A DNA stretch of 34,243 bases, from assembly GCA_902799385.1 (NCBI GenBank), contig CADCAK010000027.1, forward strand, positions 1-34,243. Direction: 5' to 3'. Shown here in pieces: positions 16,846 through 25,316 of the stretch. The notes below the pieces were generated by a model that searched no databases, was not told where the DNA came from, and saw nothing but the letters and a program-made list of their open reading frames with translations. A program made the translations under genes and the position numbers. Numbering within the stretch: position 1 is the first letter of the stretch; every line of letters starts with the position of its first letter. Source of the DNA: an uncultured bacterium. GTDB lineage: Bacteria; Verrucomicrobiota; Kiritimatiellia; RFP12; UBA1067.

Positions 16846-17940
16846 TCAGCTGATCCTGAGAGGCATGAGGACGTACAGGAACGGTATGCTGCACCTTATC
16901 ACGGCGGGGCTGTGGCCGTTGTTAATCCCTATCGTCACTTCGTCGTCGTCGATCGCCTTAAGAGGGTCCATCACGTAGGTGGGGTTGAACATTATCTCTA
17001 TCTTCTCGCCGGCGTACTTGATCGGCACTTCGTCCTTGGCCTCGCCGATGTCGGAGGCGGCCGATGTGACTGTGAGGCAGTTCGTGTCGAATATAAGCTT
17101 CGTCGAATGCGCCTCGTCGATTGTCATGACGCTCGCACGGTCTAGGGCGTTGAGGAGGAGCTGGCGGTCTATCGCTATCTGCTCGGCGCATTCCTTGGGT
17201 ATCACCTGGCAGTAGTTGGGATAGGTGTCGTCCATCAGCTTCGAGTATATCTGCATCTTCTCGAACGCGAAGCATATCTGGCTCTTCTTGACCATGATTG
17301 AGACTTCGCCCTCGGACGAGAGCGAGCGCTGCAGCTCGGCTACCGCCTTGGAGGGAAGCACAATGTCTTTCTCTGCCGACTTCGGAAACTCCAGCTCGTT
17401 TTCGACGAGCGCAAGGCGGCGACCGTCGGTCGCTACCATCGTGAGCTTCTCGTCCTTGAAACTCATCAATACGCCCTTGAGAGTGCGGCGGGTGTCGTCC
17501 TGCGAGGCTGCGTAGGCGGTCTTCCTCAGCATCTCCCTTATCGTAGCCTGCGGGATGGAGTAGACGTACGCGTCGCCGTCCTCGGGTATCGACGGAAACT
17601 CCGACCCGGGCATTCCCTGAAGCCTGAACCTGGCGCTGCCCGCCTTTATCGTCGCCCTCTCCTGGGAGTCGCACTCGACTACTATCTCGCCCTCGGCCGC
17701 CTTGGCGATGGAAGTGAAGAGAAGCTTCACGGGAAGAGTCGTGGTTCCCTCTTCCTCGACTTCGCACTCCACTTCGGCCTTAATCGAGATGTCGAGGTCG
17801 GTCGTAGTGAGCTTGATCAAACCGCCCCTGCCTTCTATCATCACGTTCTGCAGAATGGGAAGGGACCCCTTTCCGGCGACAATGTTCTGCACGCTCTTGA
17901 GACCTTCCATGAACTTTGACCTGAGGACCTTGAATTTCAT
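16846..17940 (-). CDS. dnaN: DNA polymerase III beta sliding clamp
   Basis: The 364-residue protein has the three repeated clamp domains at normal length. Typical segments are the N-terminal SKFMEGLKSVQNIVAGKGSL and PILQNVMIEGRGG, then ATDGRRLALVENE, and the C-terminal VIRCSIPFLYVLMPLRIS, which matches the usual YVLMPMRL ending. It encircles DNA and tethers polymerase III and other partners. An extended −10 and a GGAAAGGAAAGGAAAC ribosome binding site precede ATG 17940, so it has its own promoter although dnaA lies just upstream. The methyltransferase and coiled-coil genes probably share its transcript. Confidence 0.96.
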   Translation of the reverse strand: MKFKVLRSKFMEGLKSVQNIVAGKGSLPILQNVMIEGRGGLIKLTTTDLDISIKAEVECEVEEEGTTTLPVKLLFTSIAKAAEGEIVVECDSQERATIKAGSARFRLQGMPGSEFPSIPEDGDAYVYSIPQATIREMLRKTAYAASQDDTRRTLKGVLMSFKDEKLTMVATDGRRLALVENELEFPKSAEKDIVLPSKAVAELQRSLSSEGEVSIMVKKSQICFAFEKMQIYSKLMDDTYPNYCQVIPKECAEQIAIDRQLLLNALDRASVMTIDEAHSTKLIFDTNCLTVTSAASDIGEAKDEVPIKYAGEKIEIMFNPTYVMDPLKAIDDDEVTIGINNGHSPAVIRCSIPFLYVLMPLRIS

Positions 17941-17986
17941 TTTTGTTTCCTTTCCTTTCCGGGAGCCTTTTTTCCCCGCAACGGAG

Positions 17987-17995
17987 ATTTTACCA
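17987..17995 (-). promoter_or_regulatory. Extended −10 promoter of dnaN
   Basis: The minus strand reads TGGTAAAAT. It is about 46 nt before ATG 17940, leaving a leader of about 40 nt that contains a strong purine-rich ribosome binding site. Unlike parE or mnmG, this gene is not leaderless. Confidence 0.55.
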
Positions 17996-18197
17996 TATTG
18001 GTGTTGTTTTTAAAATAGCTCATTTATCACTTATTAGGTTGGTTGACAATGTAGACAATCGCGTAAGGGCCTTGCAAAACAGGTGTTTAGAGGCTCTCTC
18101 GATGTTGACATTCCGTCTGATTTCAAGTTCACTTCCATTTACATCTCCCGTTTCTGTTGACATCCAACCAAGTTGTATACAGAGTTTCTACCCCTTT
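17996..18197. other. dnaA–dnaN intergenic region with TTGACA/TTGTCAAC-type motifs
   Basis: Two copies of TGTTGACAT (near 18101 and 18155) and a GGTTGACAATGTAGACAATC segment (near 18041) recall the TTGTCAACA boxes before dnaA. A possible DnaA-binding or secondary origin element; nothing here is decisive. No confident gene was seen. Confidence 0.3.
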
Positions 18198-19613
18198 TCA
18201 ACCAACCATGTCCTTCATCGAGCAACCGAGGTCGGACAGTATTTCATCGAGCGATTCTCTGAGTTCCGGCTCGACGTCGAGCCTCTTTGAGATGTTCTTC
18301 ACTCCGTGTATGATGGTGGCGTGGCTCTTCTCGAACTTCTTCGCTATCTCGGGTAGGCTCCGCGTGGTGAACTTCCTTGAAATGTACATAGCGAGCTGCC
18401 GGGGAGTCACTATCGACTGCGTGCGCTCGGGGGAGAGTATCTGCGATATTGTGACGGCGTACTTCTTGCAGACGCAGTTCTGCACCTCGTCCACTGTGAG
18501 TTTCTTCCTGCTCTTCTCCTTCTCGATGAAGTCCTTTAGTATGTACGAGAGGACTTCGTCGGTCAAGGCCATCTTCGAGTCACGGTTGGCGAATATGTTC
18601 ACCTTTGCGAGCGCGCCTTCCATCGCGCGCACGTGGCTCTTGATGTTCGAGGCGATGAACTTGAGAGTAGAGTCGAGGACTTCGGGAACCATTCCCTCGG
18701 ACTTCTTCTTCAGAATTGCGAGACGCGTTTCGTAGCCGGGCGACTCTATTTCTTGGAGCATGCCGCCCTCGAAGCGTGAGATGAGCCGTTCCTCTATTCC
18801 CGGAAGGTCCTTAGGCGCGACGTCGGAAGTTATGACTATCTGCTTGTCGGCGTTTGTAAGCGCATTGAACGTGTTGAAGAACTCCTCCTGGAAGTTCTGC
18901 ATGTTCTTGGCGATGAACTGGATGTCGTCTATCAAGAGGACATCGATCTTCCTGTACCGCTCGCGGAAGGTCTGCAGGCTGTTCTGCGTCATGGCGTTGA
19001 CGTACTCGTTGAGGAAAGCCTCTGCGGTGAGATAGCACACCGATGCCATCGGGTCCTTGCGCTTGACTTCGTTGCCTATTGCCTGCATGATGTGCGTCTT
19101 GCCGAGCCCTGTGCCACCGTGTATGAAAAGCGGGTTAAGCGCCTTCTGGCCTGGGTTCTTCGCGACGCCTTTCGCTGCTGCGAGCACATAGCTGTTCGAT
19201 GGGCCCTCGACGAACTCGTCAAAGGTGTAGTACTCCTTCAGCGGCATCGTCGATATGAAGGTCTGTATGCGGCCGGTCTTCGTCTTTTCGACGACGGTGT
19301 TGGGCTTGGGGACTATTATTGCGGGCTTGGCGTTTTCGTCGAACGAGAACTCGATCTTCACGTCGTTCTCGGCGCCGGCGAGGAGAAAGCTCCTCTTCAG
19401 GTCTTCCGCATACTCGCGCTTGAGTATGTCGGCCGACATCTTGTTGAGGGCGAGTATCCTGAACGTGTCCCCTTCGCGCACGACGGACTGGATCATGGAG
19501 AAGTTTCTCTCGGCCCTGCTGCGTTTGAGATCGCCTTGCATCATGGTGATGCAGATCTCTCTCGCGCGGTCCCACAGTCCCTTTGAGACCATGTCTATAG
19601 TTTCGTTGCTCAT
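18198..19613 (-). CDS. dnaA: Chromosomal replication initiator DnaA
   Basis: The 471-residue protein binds DnaA boxes and opens the origin. Domain I/II occupy about residues 1–125. The AAA+ module has Walker A HGGTGLGKTH (165–174), Walker B VLLIDDIQF (about 225–233) and sensor region ISRFEGGML. Domain IV carries the DNA-binding signature SLPEIAKKFEKSHATIIHGV, which differs slightly from the common RDHTTV pattern. Start ATG 19613 has AGG seven bases upstream. It follows mnmG and is probably autoregulated through the DnaA-box-like pair at 19704–19726. Confidence 0.96.
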   Translation of the reverse strand: MSNETIDMVSKGLWDRAREICITMMQGDLKRSRAERNFSMIQSVVREGDTFRILALNKMSADILKREYAEDLKRSFLLAGAENDVKIEFSFDENAKPAIIVPKPNTVVEKTKTGRIQTFISTMPLKEYYTFDEFVEGPSNSYVLAAAKGVAKNPGQKALNPLFIHGGTGLGKTHIMQAIGNEVKRKDPMASVCYLTAEAFLNEYVNAMTQNSLQTFRERYRKIDVLLIDDIQFIAKNMQNFQEEFFNTFNALTNADKQIVITSDVAPKDLPGIEERLISRFEGGMLQEIESPGYETRLAILKKKSEGMVPEVLDSTLKFIASNIKSHVRAMEGALAKVNIFANRDSKMALTDEVLSYILKDFIEKEKSRKKLTVDEVQNCVCKKYAVTISQILSPERTQSIVTPRQLAMYISRKFTTRSLPEIAKKFEKSHATIIHGVKNISKRLDVEPELRESLDEILSDLGCSMKDMVG

Positions 19614-19703
19614 CTTAAACCTGGTTGTTGCAAATTGATACGGAAACTATATCAAAAACTTCGCATGGCCGTCATTCGAAAAAAATCTTCTTATGTCTAC
19701 CAC

Positions 19704-19726
19704 TTGTCAACAACTTATGTTGATAA
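19704..19726. promoter_or_regulatory. Inverted pair of DnaA-box-like sites upstream of dnaA
   Basis: TTGTCAACA (19704–19712) and, 5 nt later, TGTTGATAA (19718–19726, TTATCAACA on the minus strand) face each other. They resemble the DnaA box TTATNCACA with A in place of the sixth base. Their position between mnmG and dnaA suits autoregulation. DnaA domain IV variation could go with the altered box; that is inference. Confidence 0.5.
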
Positions 19727-19759
19727 CTTTTAGGCGAGTTAAATGTTCTGCATGGCGTG

Positions 19760-21541
19760 TCAGTGCTTGCCGCGCTTGATGATGACGGCGAGGACTGCGA
19801 TGTCGGCAGGATTTACGCCTGAAATTCGTGCTGCCTGGGCAAGCGTCTCTGGCCGCCACTTCTTCAGCTTTTCCCGGCTTTCATATCTAATTGCCTTGCA
19901 CCTGTCATAGTCTATCCACTTCGGAATCTCAATATATTCATCGATCTTTGCTCTTTCCGCCGCCTTTTTCTCCTGTTCTATATATGGAGCATAATGTCTC
20001 ATAATATCTAATTCGACATTGATTGATTCTTCGGTGAACCAGCGGGAGGTCGGCGATTTGGCATCCTGCGCCTTCGTGTCAACGGCATTGGCGAGATACT
20101 CTTTTACCTTTGCAGTGGATTCCAAGTAGTCGGGCGGTTGTATTCCAACTATTTTTGCCGCATCGAGCAGCCTGAACCTCGCATTGTCCTGACGCAGGAT
20201 CAACCGGCGTTCTGCCCTGCTTGTAAACATCCTGTATGGCTCGTCCGTGCCCTTCGTTACAAGATCGTCTATCAGGACGCCAATGTAGGCGTCTTGCCGA
20301 CTTAGGACAAGTGGCGGGCTGCCCTTTACCCTCAGAGCGGCATTTATGCCTGCCATGATTCCTTGCGCCGCAGCCTCTTCATATCCCGTAGTGCCGTTTA
20401 TTTGCCCTGCAAAAAACAATCCGTTAATTCTCTTGGACTCAAGCGAGTGCTTCAGTTCTCGTGAATCTATGCCATCGTACTCGATTGCATACGCATAGGC
20501 GAGGAATTCCGCCTTTTTAAGTCCAGGAACGGACCTGACCATCTTTTCCTGTATGTCTCGCGGCAAGCTGCACGAAAGACCATTGGGATAAATAACTTCC
20601 CCCTTGGAATCTTCCGGTTCAAGCATAACATGATGTTGCCTTGCGTCTGCAAATCTGACTATCTTATCCTCGATTGACGGGCAGTAACGAACGCCTGTAC
20701 CCTCGATTGCGCCCCCATATAGTGCAGACAGGTTTAGATTTTCCCTTATGATGCGATGTGTCTCTTCTGTAGTGTGCGTCAACCAGCATGGAAGCTCACA
20801 TAGCGAACGTTCCACGTGGAACAATTTGGAGTCGGATGGTAAATGTTCCACGTGGAACAATGGCCGTGGATGCTCGCCATCCTGACGTTGGCATGCGGAA
20901 AAGTCGCAACTTGATGCCTTAAGGCGTGGCGGAGTGCCAGTCTTTAGCCGAATAAGAGAGAATCCAAGGATTGACAGACATTCCGAGAGCGAATTTACTG
21001 CCGGACGGCCATCACCGCCGGATTCCTGGCATTCCTTTCCAATCCATATCCTGCCGCGCAAGGTAGTACCAGTTGTCAATATGACTGCCTGCGCGGTGAT
21101 CGAACCGTTGCGTTCGGTGACTATGCCGGTAAGTTTGGAATGGCTGCCATCAGTGAGAAGACCGGTGACGGCATCTTCAAGTATCTCTAAGTTTGGCTGC
21201 TCGGCAATAGTGAGCTGCATCCTCAGGGCGTATTCGGACTTAGCGCATTGGGCCCTCGTTGCTTGCACGGCTGGGCCACGGCTTGAATTGAGAGTCTTGG
21301 TTTGAAGGGCGGTGGCATCGGCGTTCTTGCCCATCTCGCCGCCGAGGGCATCAAGCTCGTATACGAGATGGCTCTTGGCAAGTCCTCCAATCGAGGGGTT
21401 GCAGGGCATCTTTGCGATGCTGCTTTTCTGGGTTGTTACAAGTAGCGTCCGTATCCCCATTCGCGCCGATGCGAGGGCCGCCTCGGCGCCAGCATGGCCA
21501 CCGCCAACGACTATAATATCGGTATTGTACACACCATTCAT
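19760..21541 (-). CDS. mnmG: tRNA uridine-5-carboxymethylaminomethyl modification enzyme MnmG (GidA)
   Basis: This FAD protein works with MnmE to modify the wobble uridine of several tRNAs. Its 593 residues show the dinucleotide fold [12 protein letters not shown] (residues about 11–22), [25 protein letters not shown] and the C-terminal Cys-free helical domain ending in [12 protein letters not shown] 21541 is chosen because the flavin-binding strand begins at once; an in-frame start further upstream would add nine residues beyond the promoter. Residues about 228–245 ([18 protein letters not shown]) are a loop where two parS-like palindromes are coded. An extended −10 lies 10 nt before the start. 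It is directly upstream of dnaA and borders the probable origin. Confidence 0.95.
   Translation of the reverse strand: MNGVYNTDIIVVGGGHAGAEAALASARMGIRTLLVTTQKSSIAKMPCNPSIGGLAKSHLVYELDALGGEMGKNADATALQTKTLNSSRGPAVQATRAQCAKSEYALRMQLTIAEQPNLEILEDAVTGLLTDGSHSKLTGIVTERNGSITAQAVILTTGTTLRGRIWIGKECQESGGDGRPAVNSLSECLSILGFSLIRLKTGTPPRLKASSCDFSACQRQDGEHPRPLFHVEHLPSDSKLFHVERSLCELPCWLTHTTEETHRIIRENLNLSALYGGAIEGTGVRYCPSIEDKIVRFADARQHHVMLEPEDSKGEVIYPNGLSCSLPRDIQEKMVRSVPGLKKAEFLAYAYAIEYDGIDSRELKHSLESKRINGLFFAGQINGTTGYEEAAAQGIMAGINAALRVKGSPPLVLSRQDAYIGVLIDDLVTKGTDEPYRMFTSRAERRLILRQDNARFRLLDAAKIVGIQPPDYLESTAKVKEYLANAVDTKAQDAKSPTSRWFTEESINVELDIMRHYAPYIEQEKKAAERAKIDEYIEIPKWIDYDRCKAIRYESREKLKKWRPETLAQAARISGVNPADIAVLAVIIKRGKH
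20808..20823. other. parS-like ParB-binding site 1 (inside mnmG)
   Basis: CGTTCCACGTGGAACA: matches the palindrome TGTTCCACGTGGAACA at 15 of 16 positions. It codes for FHVER in the mnmG loop. Confidence 0.8.
20844..20859. other. parS-like ParB-binding site 2 (inside mnmG)
   Basis: TGTTCCACGTGGAACA: a perfect 16-bp palindrome, identical to the parS form known from Pseudomonas and close to the Bacillus site TGTTTCACGTGAAACA. It is 36 bp from site 1 centre to centre, so both sites are read in the same frame. Confidence 0.85.
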
Positions 21542-21551
21542 GGCGGGGTAC

Positions 21552-21560
21552 ATTATACCA
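21552..21560 (-). promoter_or_regulatory. Extended −10 promoter of mnmG, leaderless type
   Basis: The minus strand reads TGGTATAAT with 10 nt to ATG 21541. It directly abuts the DnaA-box-like TTATCAACT at 21562–21570, so DnaA could regulate it. Confidence 0.6.
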
Positions 21561-21675
21561 ATTATCAACTATATTGTGAACAGTTTTTTTGATTTAATTA
21601 CGCGACACTTAAAAAGTTGATAAATGACTATTTTTGCTAAATACTTGAATAAAAGAGGAAATAAAATATTTTTAT

Positions 21676-21801
21676 CTAAAAAGTCAAGAGAAATATATAA
21701 ACAGTTATCAAAAACTTATTAACACCCTTGCAAGAAAATATCCCCAGGTATTTTCTAAGCTGTTCTCGCGGTTTGAACGCAATTATGCTATCATTTCCCA
21801 T
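21676..21801 (-). CDS. Possible 41-residue small protein in the origin region
   Basis: ATG 21801 opens a 41-codon frame ending at TAG 21678–21676. Its support is a GAGG seven bases upstream and a TGGCATAAT extended −10 at 21836–21844. The peptide has a polar, basic first half and a hydrophobic C-terminus (FLITVYIFLLTF) that could insert in a membrane. It overlaps the AT-rich DnaA-box-like stretch. No family is recognised, and AT-rich DNA makes chance frames common. Confidence 0.3.
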   Translation of the reverse strand: MGNDSIIAFKPREQLRKYLGIFSCKGVNKFLITVYIFLLTF

Positions 21802-21865
21802 GTCGGTTCCTCTTGGTTGGTTTTTGGCGCGTGGTATTATGCCACACCAGACAAGTGGAACCGAC
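21802..21865. repeat. Nested inverted repeat (cruciform-like) in the origin region
   Basis: The outer arms GTCGGTTCCTCTTG (21802–21815) and CAAGTGGAACCGAC (21852–21865) pair with one mismatch. Inside them GTGGTATTATGCCAC (21831–21845) is nearly palindromic and includes a minus-strand extended −10. It could be an operator, a DNA structure at the origin or an RNA stem. Confidence 0.6.
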
Positions 21866-21960
21866 TTTCCGCTTATTTCACTTCCGAAAACGCTTCTCGC
21901 CCAATAAAATCAGGCTCAAGCCTCGCTTCATGGGTCAAAAACTGGGGATATTCCACACCC

Positions 21961-21989
21961 TTGCAGTATTGTTTTATTTTTGATAAAAT
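21961..21989 (+). promoter_or_regulatory. Promoter of the gene at 22002
   Basis: TTGCAG (21961–21966), a 17-nt spacer and TAAAAT (21984–21989) with an extended TG at 21981–21982. Only 12 nt separate the −10 from ATG 22002, so the leader is about 5 nt. It is the first plus-strand promoter right of the origin. Confidence 0.65.
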
Positions 21990-22001
21990 ACACACACCCA
22001 G

Positions 22002-22856
22002 ATGAAGGTGCTTTTCCTTTTTATTGATGGCGTGGGCTTGCGCGACGCTGCGACGGACAATCCGGTCAATCCGGAAGTGTGCCCGGTGCTGTGCCGTCTA
22101 ATAGCGCTGCACTCGCGCCCGATCGACGCCTGCCTTGGCGTCGAAGGCGTTCCGCAGAGTGCGACCGGCCAGGGGACAATGTTCACCGGCGTCAACTGCG
22201 CGCAGGCGATGGGGAAGCACTGCGAGGGCTTTCCGGGGCCGGGGCTCCGCAAGATAGTCGAGTGCGGCAACATATTCCTAGAGCTGAAGAGGCGCGGCAG
22301 GAAGGTGTGCTTCTCCGACGCCTACCTCGTGGACTCCGCCGACGAGCTCGCTGCGCGGCGGTTCAAGTCGGTCACGACCGTAATGGCGCTCACGACCCCC
22401 GAGACGATAAGGACCGCCGACGACCTGGCGTCGGGCTGCGCGGTGATGCAGGACCTGACGCGCGAGACGATACAGGACCGCTGGCCCGACATCCCGGTCA
22501 TACCGCCGCAGCGCGCGGCGGAGCACCTCTTCGCCATCGCGAGGGAAAACGACTTCACGCTCTTCGAGTTCTTCCAGACCGACGTGTCGGGGCACTCGAT
22601 GGACTACGCGCGCGCATGCGCCGTGCTGCGCACGTACGACCGCTTCCTCGCGTCGCTCGTCCGCTTCGTCGACGCCGCGGGCATAACTCTCGTCATGACG
22701 TCCGACCACGGGAACATCGAGAACGTCTCGGAGCGCGGGCACACCGTGAACCCCGTCCCGTTCATCGCGTTCGGCCCCAAGGAGAAGTTCCTGCGCGAGC
22801 GCGTCTCTTCGCTCGTGGACGTGACGCCGGCGATACTTTCCGCTTTCGACACATAG
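22002..22856 (+). CDS. Metalloenzyme-superfamily (alkaline phosphatase / phosphoglyceromutase-like) protein
   Basis: The 284-residue protein has the alkaline-phosphatase-superfamily metal sites: FLFIDGVGL at the N-terminus (Asp9), PQSATGQGTMFTG with the probable catalytic Thr/Ser (residues about 51–62), FQTDVSGHS with Asp and His, and SDHGNIEN near residue 238. It is shorter than phosphoglycerate mutase (about 400–510 residues) and phosphopentomutase, and lacks their extra domain, so it is probably a small single-domain metallohydrolase or mutase acting on a phosphate ester. The substrate is unknown. It heads the rightward gene run and is probably translated from a leaderless mRNA. Confidence 0.75.
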   Translation: MKVLFLFIDGVGLRDAATDNPVNPEVCPVLCRLIALHSRPIDACLGVEGVPQSATGQGTMFTGVNCAQAMGKHCEGFPGPGLRKIVECGNIFLELKRRGRKVCFSDAYLVDSADELAARRFKSVTTVMALTTPETIRTADDLASGCAVMQDLTRETIQDRWPDIPVIPPQRAAEHLFAIARENDFTLFEFFQTDVSGHSMDYARACAVLRTYDRFLASLVRFVDAAGITLVMTSDHGNIENVSERGHTVNPVPFIAFGPKEKFLRERVSSLVDVTPAILSAFDT

Positions 22857-22891
22857 ACACCCACCACAAAAACAACAAAAGGAGAAATACC

Positions 22892-24286
22892 ATGGCATGC
22901 TCATGTGAAAAGGCAAAGTGCAAGTGCGGACCGGAGTTCCAGGCCCCGATCATGGCGCTCGCGGAGATCGAAAGCGGACTCGGCGCGAAGAACGACGTCG
23001 TCGCCGTCGCGTGGGAGCGCGAGGACGGCAAGGTCTACCGCTACGACCTCGAGATACCGAAGCGCCTCAGCCCCGAGGCCGTAAAGTTCGTCTCGCACGT
23101 CGTGGACCGCATCGCCAAGTTCATCGTGTGGGCCGCCGGCGGCTGGAAGCTCTACCTCGCGGGACCCGACGCGGTCGTCCGGCCCGTCGCTAAGGCGTAC
23201 ACCAAGAAGGGCGCGAGGAAGTTTGACTACGAGTTCTTCTCAGACCTCTACGGCCGTCCAGTCGAGGCGGTCGTCCTGCCGCTCGGGAAGATGCCCGAGC
23301 AGAAGGAGACGCTTACCAAGGTGAAGACCGTCGCCGACGGCTGCCGCATCGGCTTCGACCTCGGCGCGAGCGACTTCAAGATCTCGGCGCTCAACAAGGG
23401 CAAGGTCGTGTTCTCCAAGGAGTTCCCGTGGGACCCGAGGAACAACGCCGACCCCGAGTACCACTACTCGAAGCTCACCGAGGGCCTCAAGGCCGCTGCG
23501 GCGACTTTGCCGCGCGTCGACGCGATAGGCGGCTCCACCGCCGGCACGCTCGTCGGCAAGAAGATGGGCGTCGCTTCGCTCTTCCGCGCCATCAAGGAGA
23601 AGAACCCGTCCAAGTACCCGGTCGCGCAGGACATGTTCTTCCGCGTAGAGAAGGACTGGGGCGTTCCGTTCGAGATCTACAACGACGGCGACGTCTCGGC
23701 GCTCGCGGGGATGATCACGATGGGCAAGAAGGGCATCCTCGGCGTCGCGATGGGCTCGTCCGAGGCGGTCGGCTTCATCGACAAGTCGGGCGCGCTCACG
23801 GGCCGCATCACCGAGCTCGCGTTCGCCCCCGTGGACTTCAACCCCAAGGCGCCGGCGGACGAGTGGTCGGGCGACGCGGGCGTCGGCTCGATGGCGTTCT
23901 CGCAGCAGGCCGTCAACTGGCTCGCCGAAAAGTACGGCTTCAAGTTCCCCAAGGCGATGAAGCTCCCCGAGAGGCTCAAGGTCGTGCAGGCCGCGATGGA
24001 GAAGGGCGACTCGAAGGCACTCAAGGTCTACGTGCAGATCGGCCGCTTCCTCGCGCACGCGATTCCGTGGTACAAGGAGTTCTACGACTACTCCAGCATG
24101 ATGCTCCTCGGCCGCGTCACGAGCGGACTCGGCGGCGACGTCATCCTCGAGACAGCCCGCGCGATGCTGAAGGACATCTACCCGGCGACGGCCGAGGAGA
24201 TCGAGCTCATCGTCCCCGACGAGCACTTCCGCCGCCTCGGCCAGTCCGTCGCGGCCGCGCAGATCCCCGTAATCAAGAAGCGCTGA
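22892..24286 (+). CDS. ROK/hexokinase-fold family protein, putative sugar kinase-like
   Basis: The protein has 464 residues from ATG 22892, chosen because AAAAGGAG lies 7–11 nt upstream; the frame is open further left only by chance inside the previous gene. The N-terminus is Cys-rich (MACSCEKAKCKCG) and may bind a metal. Residues about 150–460 fit the actin/hexokinase fold: phosphate-1 loop IGFDLGASDFKISAL, AIGGSTAGTLVG, the DGDVSALAG segment and LGVAMGSSEAVGF. The CxCGxxGC zinc motif of true ROK kinases is absent, and the N-terminal 140 residues are not typical of ROK proteins. Activity as a sugar kinase is suggested by the neighbouring NahK-like gene but is not proven. Confidence 0.7.
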   Translation: MACSCEKAKCKCGPEFQAPIMALAEIESGLGAKNDVVAVAWEREDGKVYRYDLEIPKRLSPEAVKFVSHVVDRIAKFIVWAAGGWKLYLAGPDAVVRPVAKAYTKKGARKFDYEFFSDLYGRPVEAVVLPLGKMPEQKETLTKVKTVADGCRIGFDLGASDFKISALNKGKVVFSKEFPWDPRNNADPEYHYSKLTEGLKAAAATLPRVDAIGGSTAGTLVGKKMGVASLFRAIKEKNPSKYPVAQDMFFRVEKDWGVPFEIYNDGDVSALAGMITMGKKGILGVAMGSSEAVGFIDKSGALTGRITELAFAPVDFNPKAPADEWSGDAGVGSMAFSQQAVNWLAEKYGFKFPKAMKLPERLKVVQAAMEKGDSKALKVYVQIGRFLAHAIPWYKEFYDYSSMMLLGRVTSGLGGDVILETARAMLKDIYPATAEEIELIVPDEHFRRLGQSVAAAQIPVIKKR

Positions 24287-24299
24287 AAGGTCCTCCAAG

Positions 24300-25316
24300 A
24301 TGACTGACGAACAGAAGAAGGTCCTCGAGGCGTCCGGCATCACGGACGCGACCGATGTGAGCCGCTACGGCAGCGGCCACATCAACGAGACGTACAAGGT
24401 CGAGACGGCCTCGGGCGTGCGCTACATCCTGCAGCGCGTCAACACCGCCATATTCGACGCAGCGCTGCTCAAGACGAACGTCGTCCGCGTGACGGAGTTC
24501 CTGAAGTCCAAGGGCGTGAAGTCGCTCGAGGTCGTCGGCTACGACAACCCGTGGCGAATCTACAGGTTCCTCGAGGGCTACACGTCGCGCGACGTCGTCT
24601 CGGAGCCGAGGCAGGCGTACGACGTCGGCCGCGCGTTCGCGAAGTTCCAGAACGACCTTGCCGACATCCCGCCGCCGCGCCTCGAGGACATCATCCTGAA
24701 GTTCCACGACACGCCGAACCGCCTGAAGCAGCTCGACGACGCTGCGGCGAAGGATGTTAAGGGCAGGCTCGCTTCGGTCGCCGCCGAGATGGCGTTCGTC
24801 GACTCGTGGCGCAAGAACGCGAGCCGCATCGTCGACCTCATGGCGGCGGGCGAGATACCCGAGCGCGTGACGCACAACGACACGAAGATTAACAACGTGA
24901 TGATCGACGCGAACGGCGAGTCCGTCGTGATCGACCTCGACACGACGATGCCCGGCTCCGCGCTCTTCGACTTCGGCGACATGGTGAGGACCTCGACCGC
25001 CGCCGCCGCCGAGGACGAGGCGGACCTCTCCAAGGTGTTCGCCAAGCGCGAGTACTTCGAGGCGCTCGCGAAGGGCTACCTCGAAGGTGCGAAGTTCCTC
25101 AACGCCGCCGAGCGCGCGAACCTCGTGTTCTCCGGCAAGCTCGCGACGTTCGAGGTGGGGATTCGCTTCCTCGCCGACTACCTCGCGGGCGACGTGTACT
25201 TCCACACGGCCTACGCCGACCACAACCTCGTCCGCGCGCGCAACCAGTTCCAGATGGTGCGCTCGCTCGAAGAGCAGACGGCGGACTTCGAGGCGATAGT
25301 GGGGAACCTCGCTTGA
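24300..25316 (+). CDS. N-acetylhexosamine kinase (NahK)-like phosphotransferase
   Basis: The 338-residue protein belongs to the aminoglycoside-phosphotransferase/choline-kinase fold. It has an N-terminal GSGHINETY nucleotide loop, YILQRVN, the catalytic loop RVTHNDTKINNVMID (near residue 190) and the metal-binding VIDLDTTMPGS with FDFGDMVR. This combination matches NahK, which makes GlcNAc-1-P or GalNAc-1-P in host-glycan users such as bifidobacteria. AAAGG lies about 11 nt before ATG 24300, 13 nt after the previous gene. It overlaps the epimerase gene by 4 nt. An alternative is a related sugar kinase with different specificity. Confidence 0.85.
   Translation: MTDEQKKVLEASGITDATDVSRYGSGHINETYKVETASGVRYILQRVNTAIFDAALLKTNVVRVTEFLKSKGVKSLEVVGYDNPWRIYRFLEGYTSRDVVSEPRQAYDVGRAFAKFQNDLADIPPPRLEDIILKFHDTPNRLKQLDDAAAKDVKGRLASVAAEMAFVDSWRKNASRIVDLMAAGEIPERVTHNDTKINNVMIDANGESVVIDLDTTMPGSALFDFGDMVRTSTAAAAEDEADLSKVFAKREYFEALAKGYLEGAKFLNAAERANLVFSGKLATFEVGIRFLADYLAGDVYFHTAYADHNLVRARNQFQMVRSLEEQTADFEAIVGNLA

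Larger units (their letters stand above)
21542..22001. other. oriC: Probable replication origin (oriC) region
   Basis: This 460-bp gap is the point where gene direction switches from all minus (left) to plus (right). It is bordered by mnmG with dnaA and dnaN beyond, and parS-like sites lie 0.7 kb away. The part from 21561 to 21725 is very AT-rich, unlike the surrounding DNA. DnaA-box-like sequences are TTATCAACT (21562–21570 and, inverted, 21615–21623), TTGTGAACA (21574–21582), TTATCAAAA (21705–21713), TTATTAACA (21717–21725) and TATTCCACA (21949–21957). A perfect hairpin AGAAAATA/TATTTTCT lies at 21733–21756. No perfect TTATCCACA was seen, so box assignment is tentative. Confidence 0.7.

Noticed and set aside
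18034..18138. A 34-codon frame with GGGAG upstream between dnaA and dnaN
   Set aside because: Composition is unremarkable, no hydrophobic or conserved features, and the region is probably regulatory.
21817..22005. A 62-codon plus-strand frame in the origin region
   Set aside because: No ribosome binding site, overlaps the promoter of the gene at 22002 and shows no features.
22079..22891. Leftward extension of the ROK-like gene into a 735-residue protein
   Set aside because: It overlaps the metalloenzyme gene in another frame with Arg-rich shadow sequence; the proper start with ribosome binding site is at 22892.
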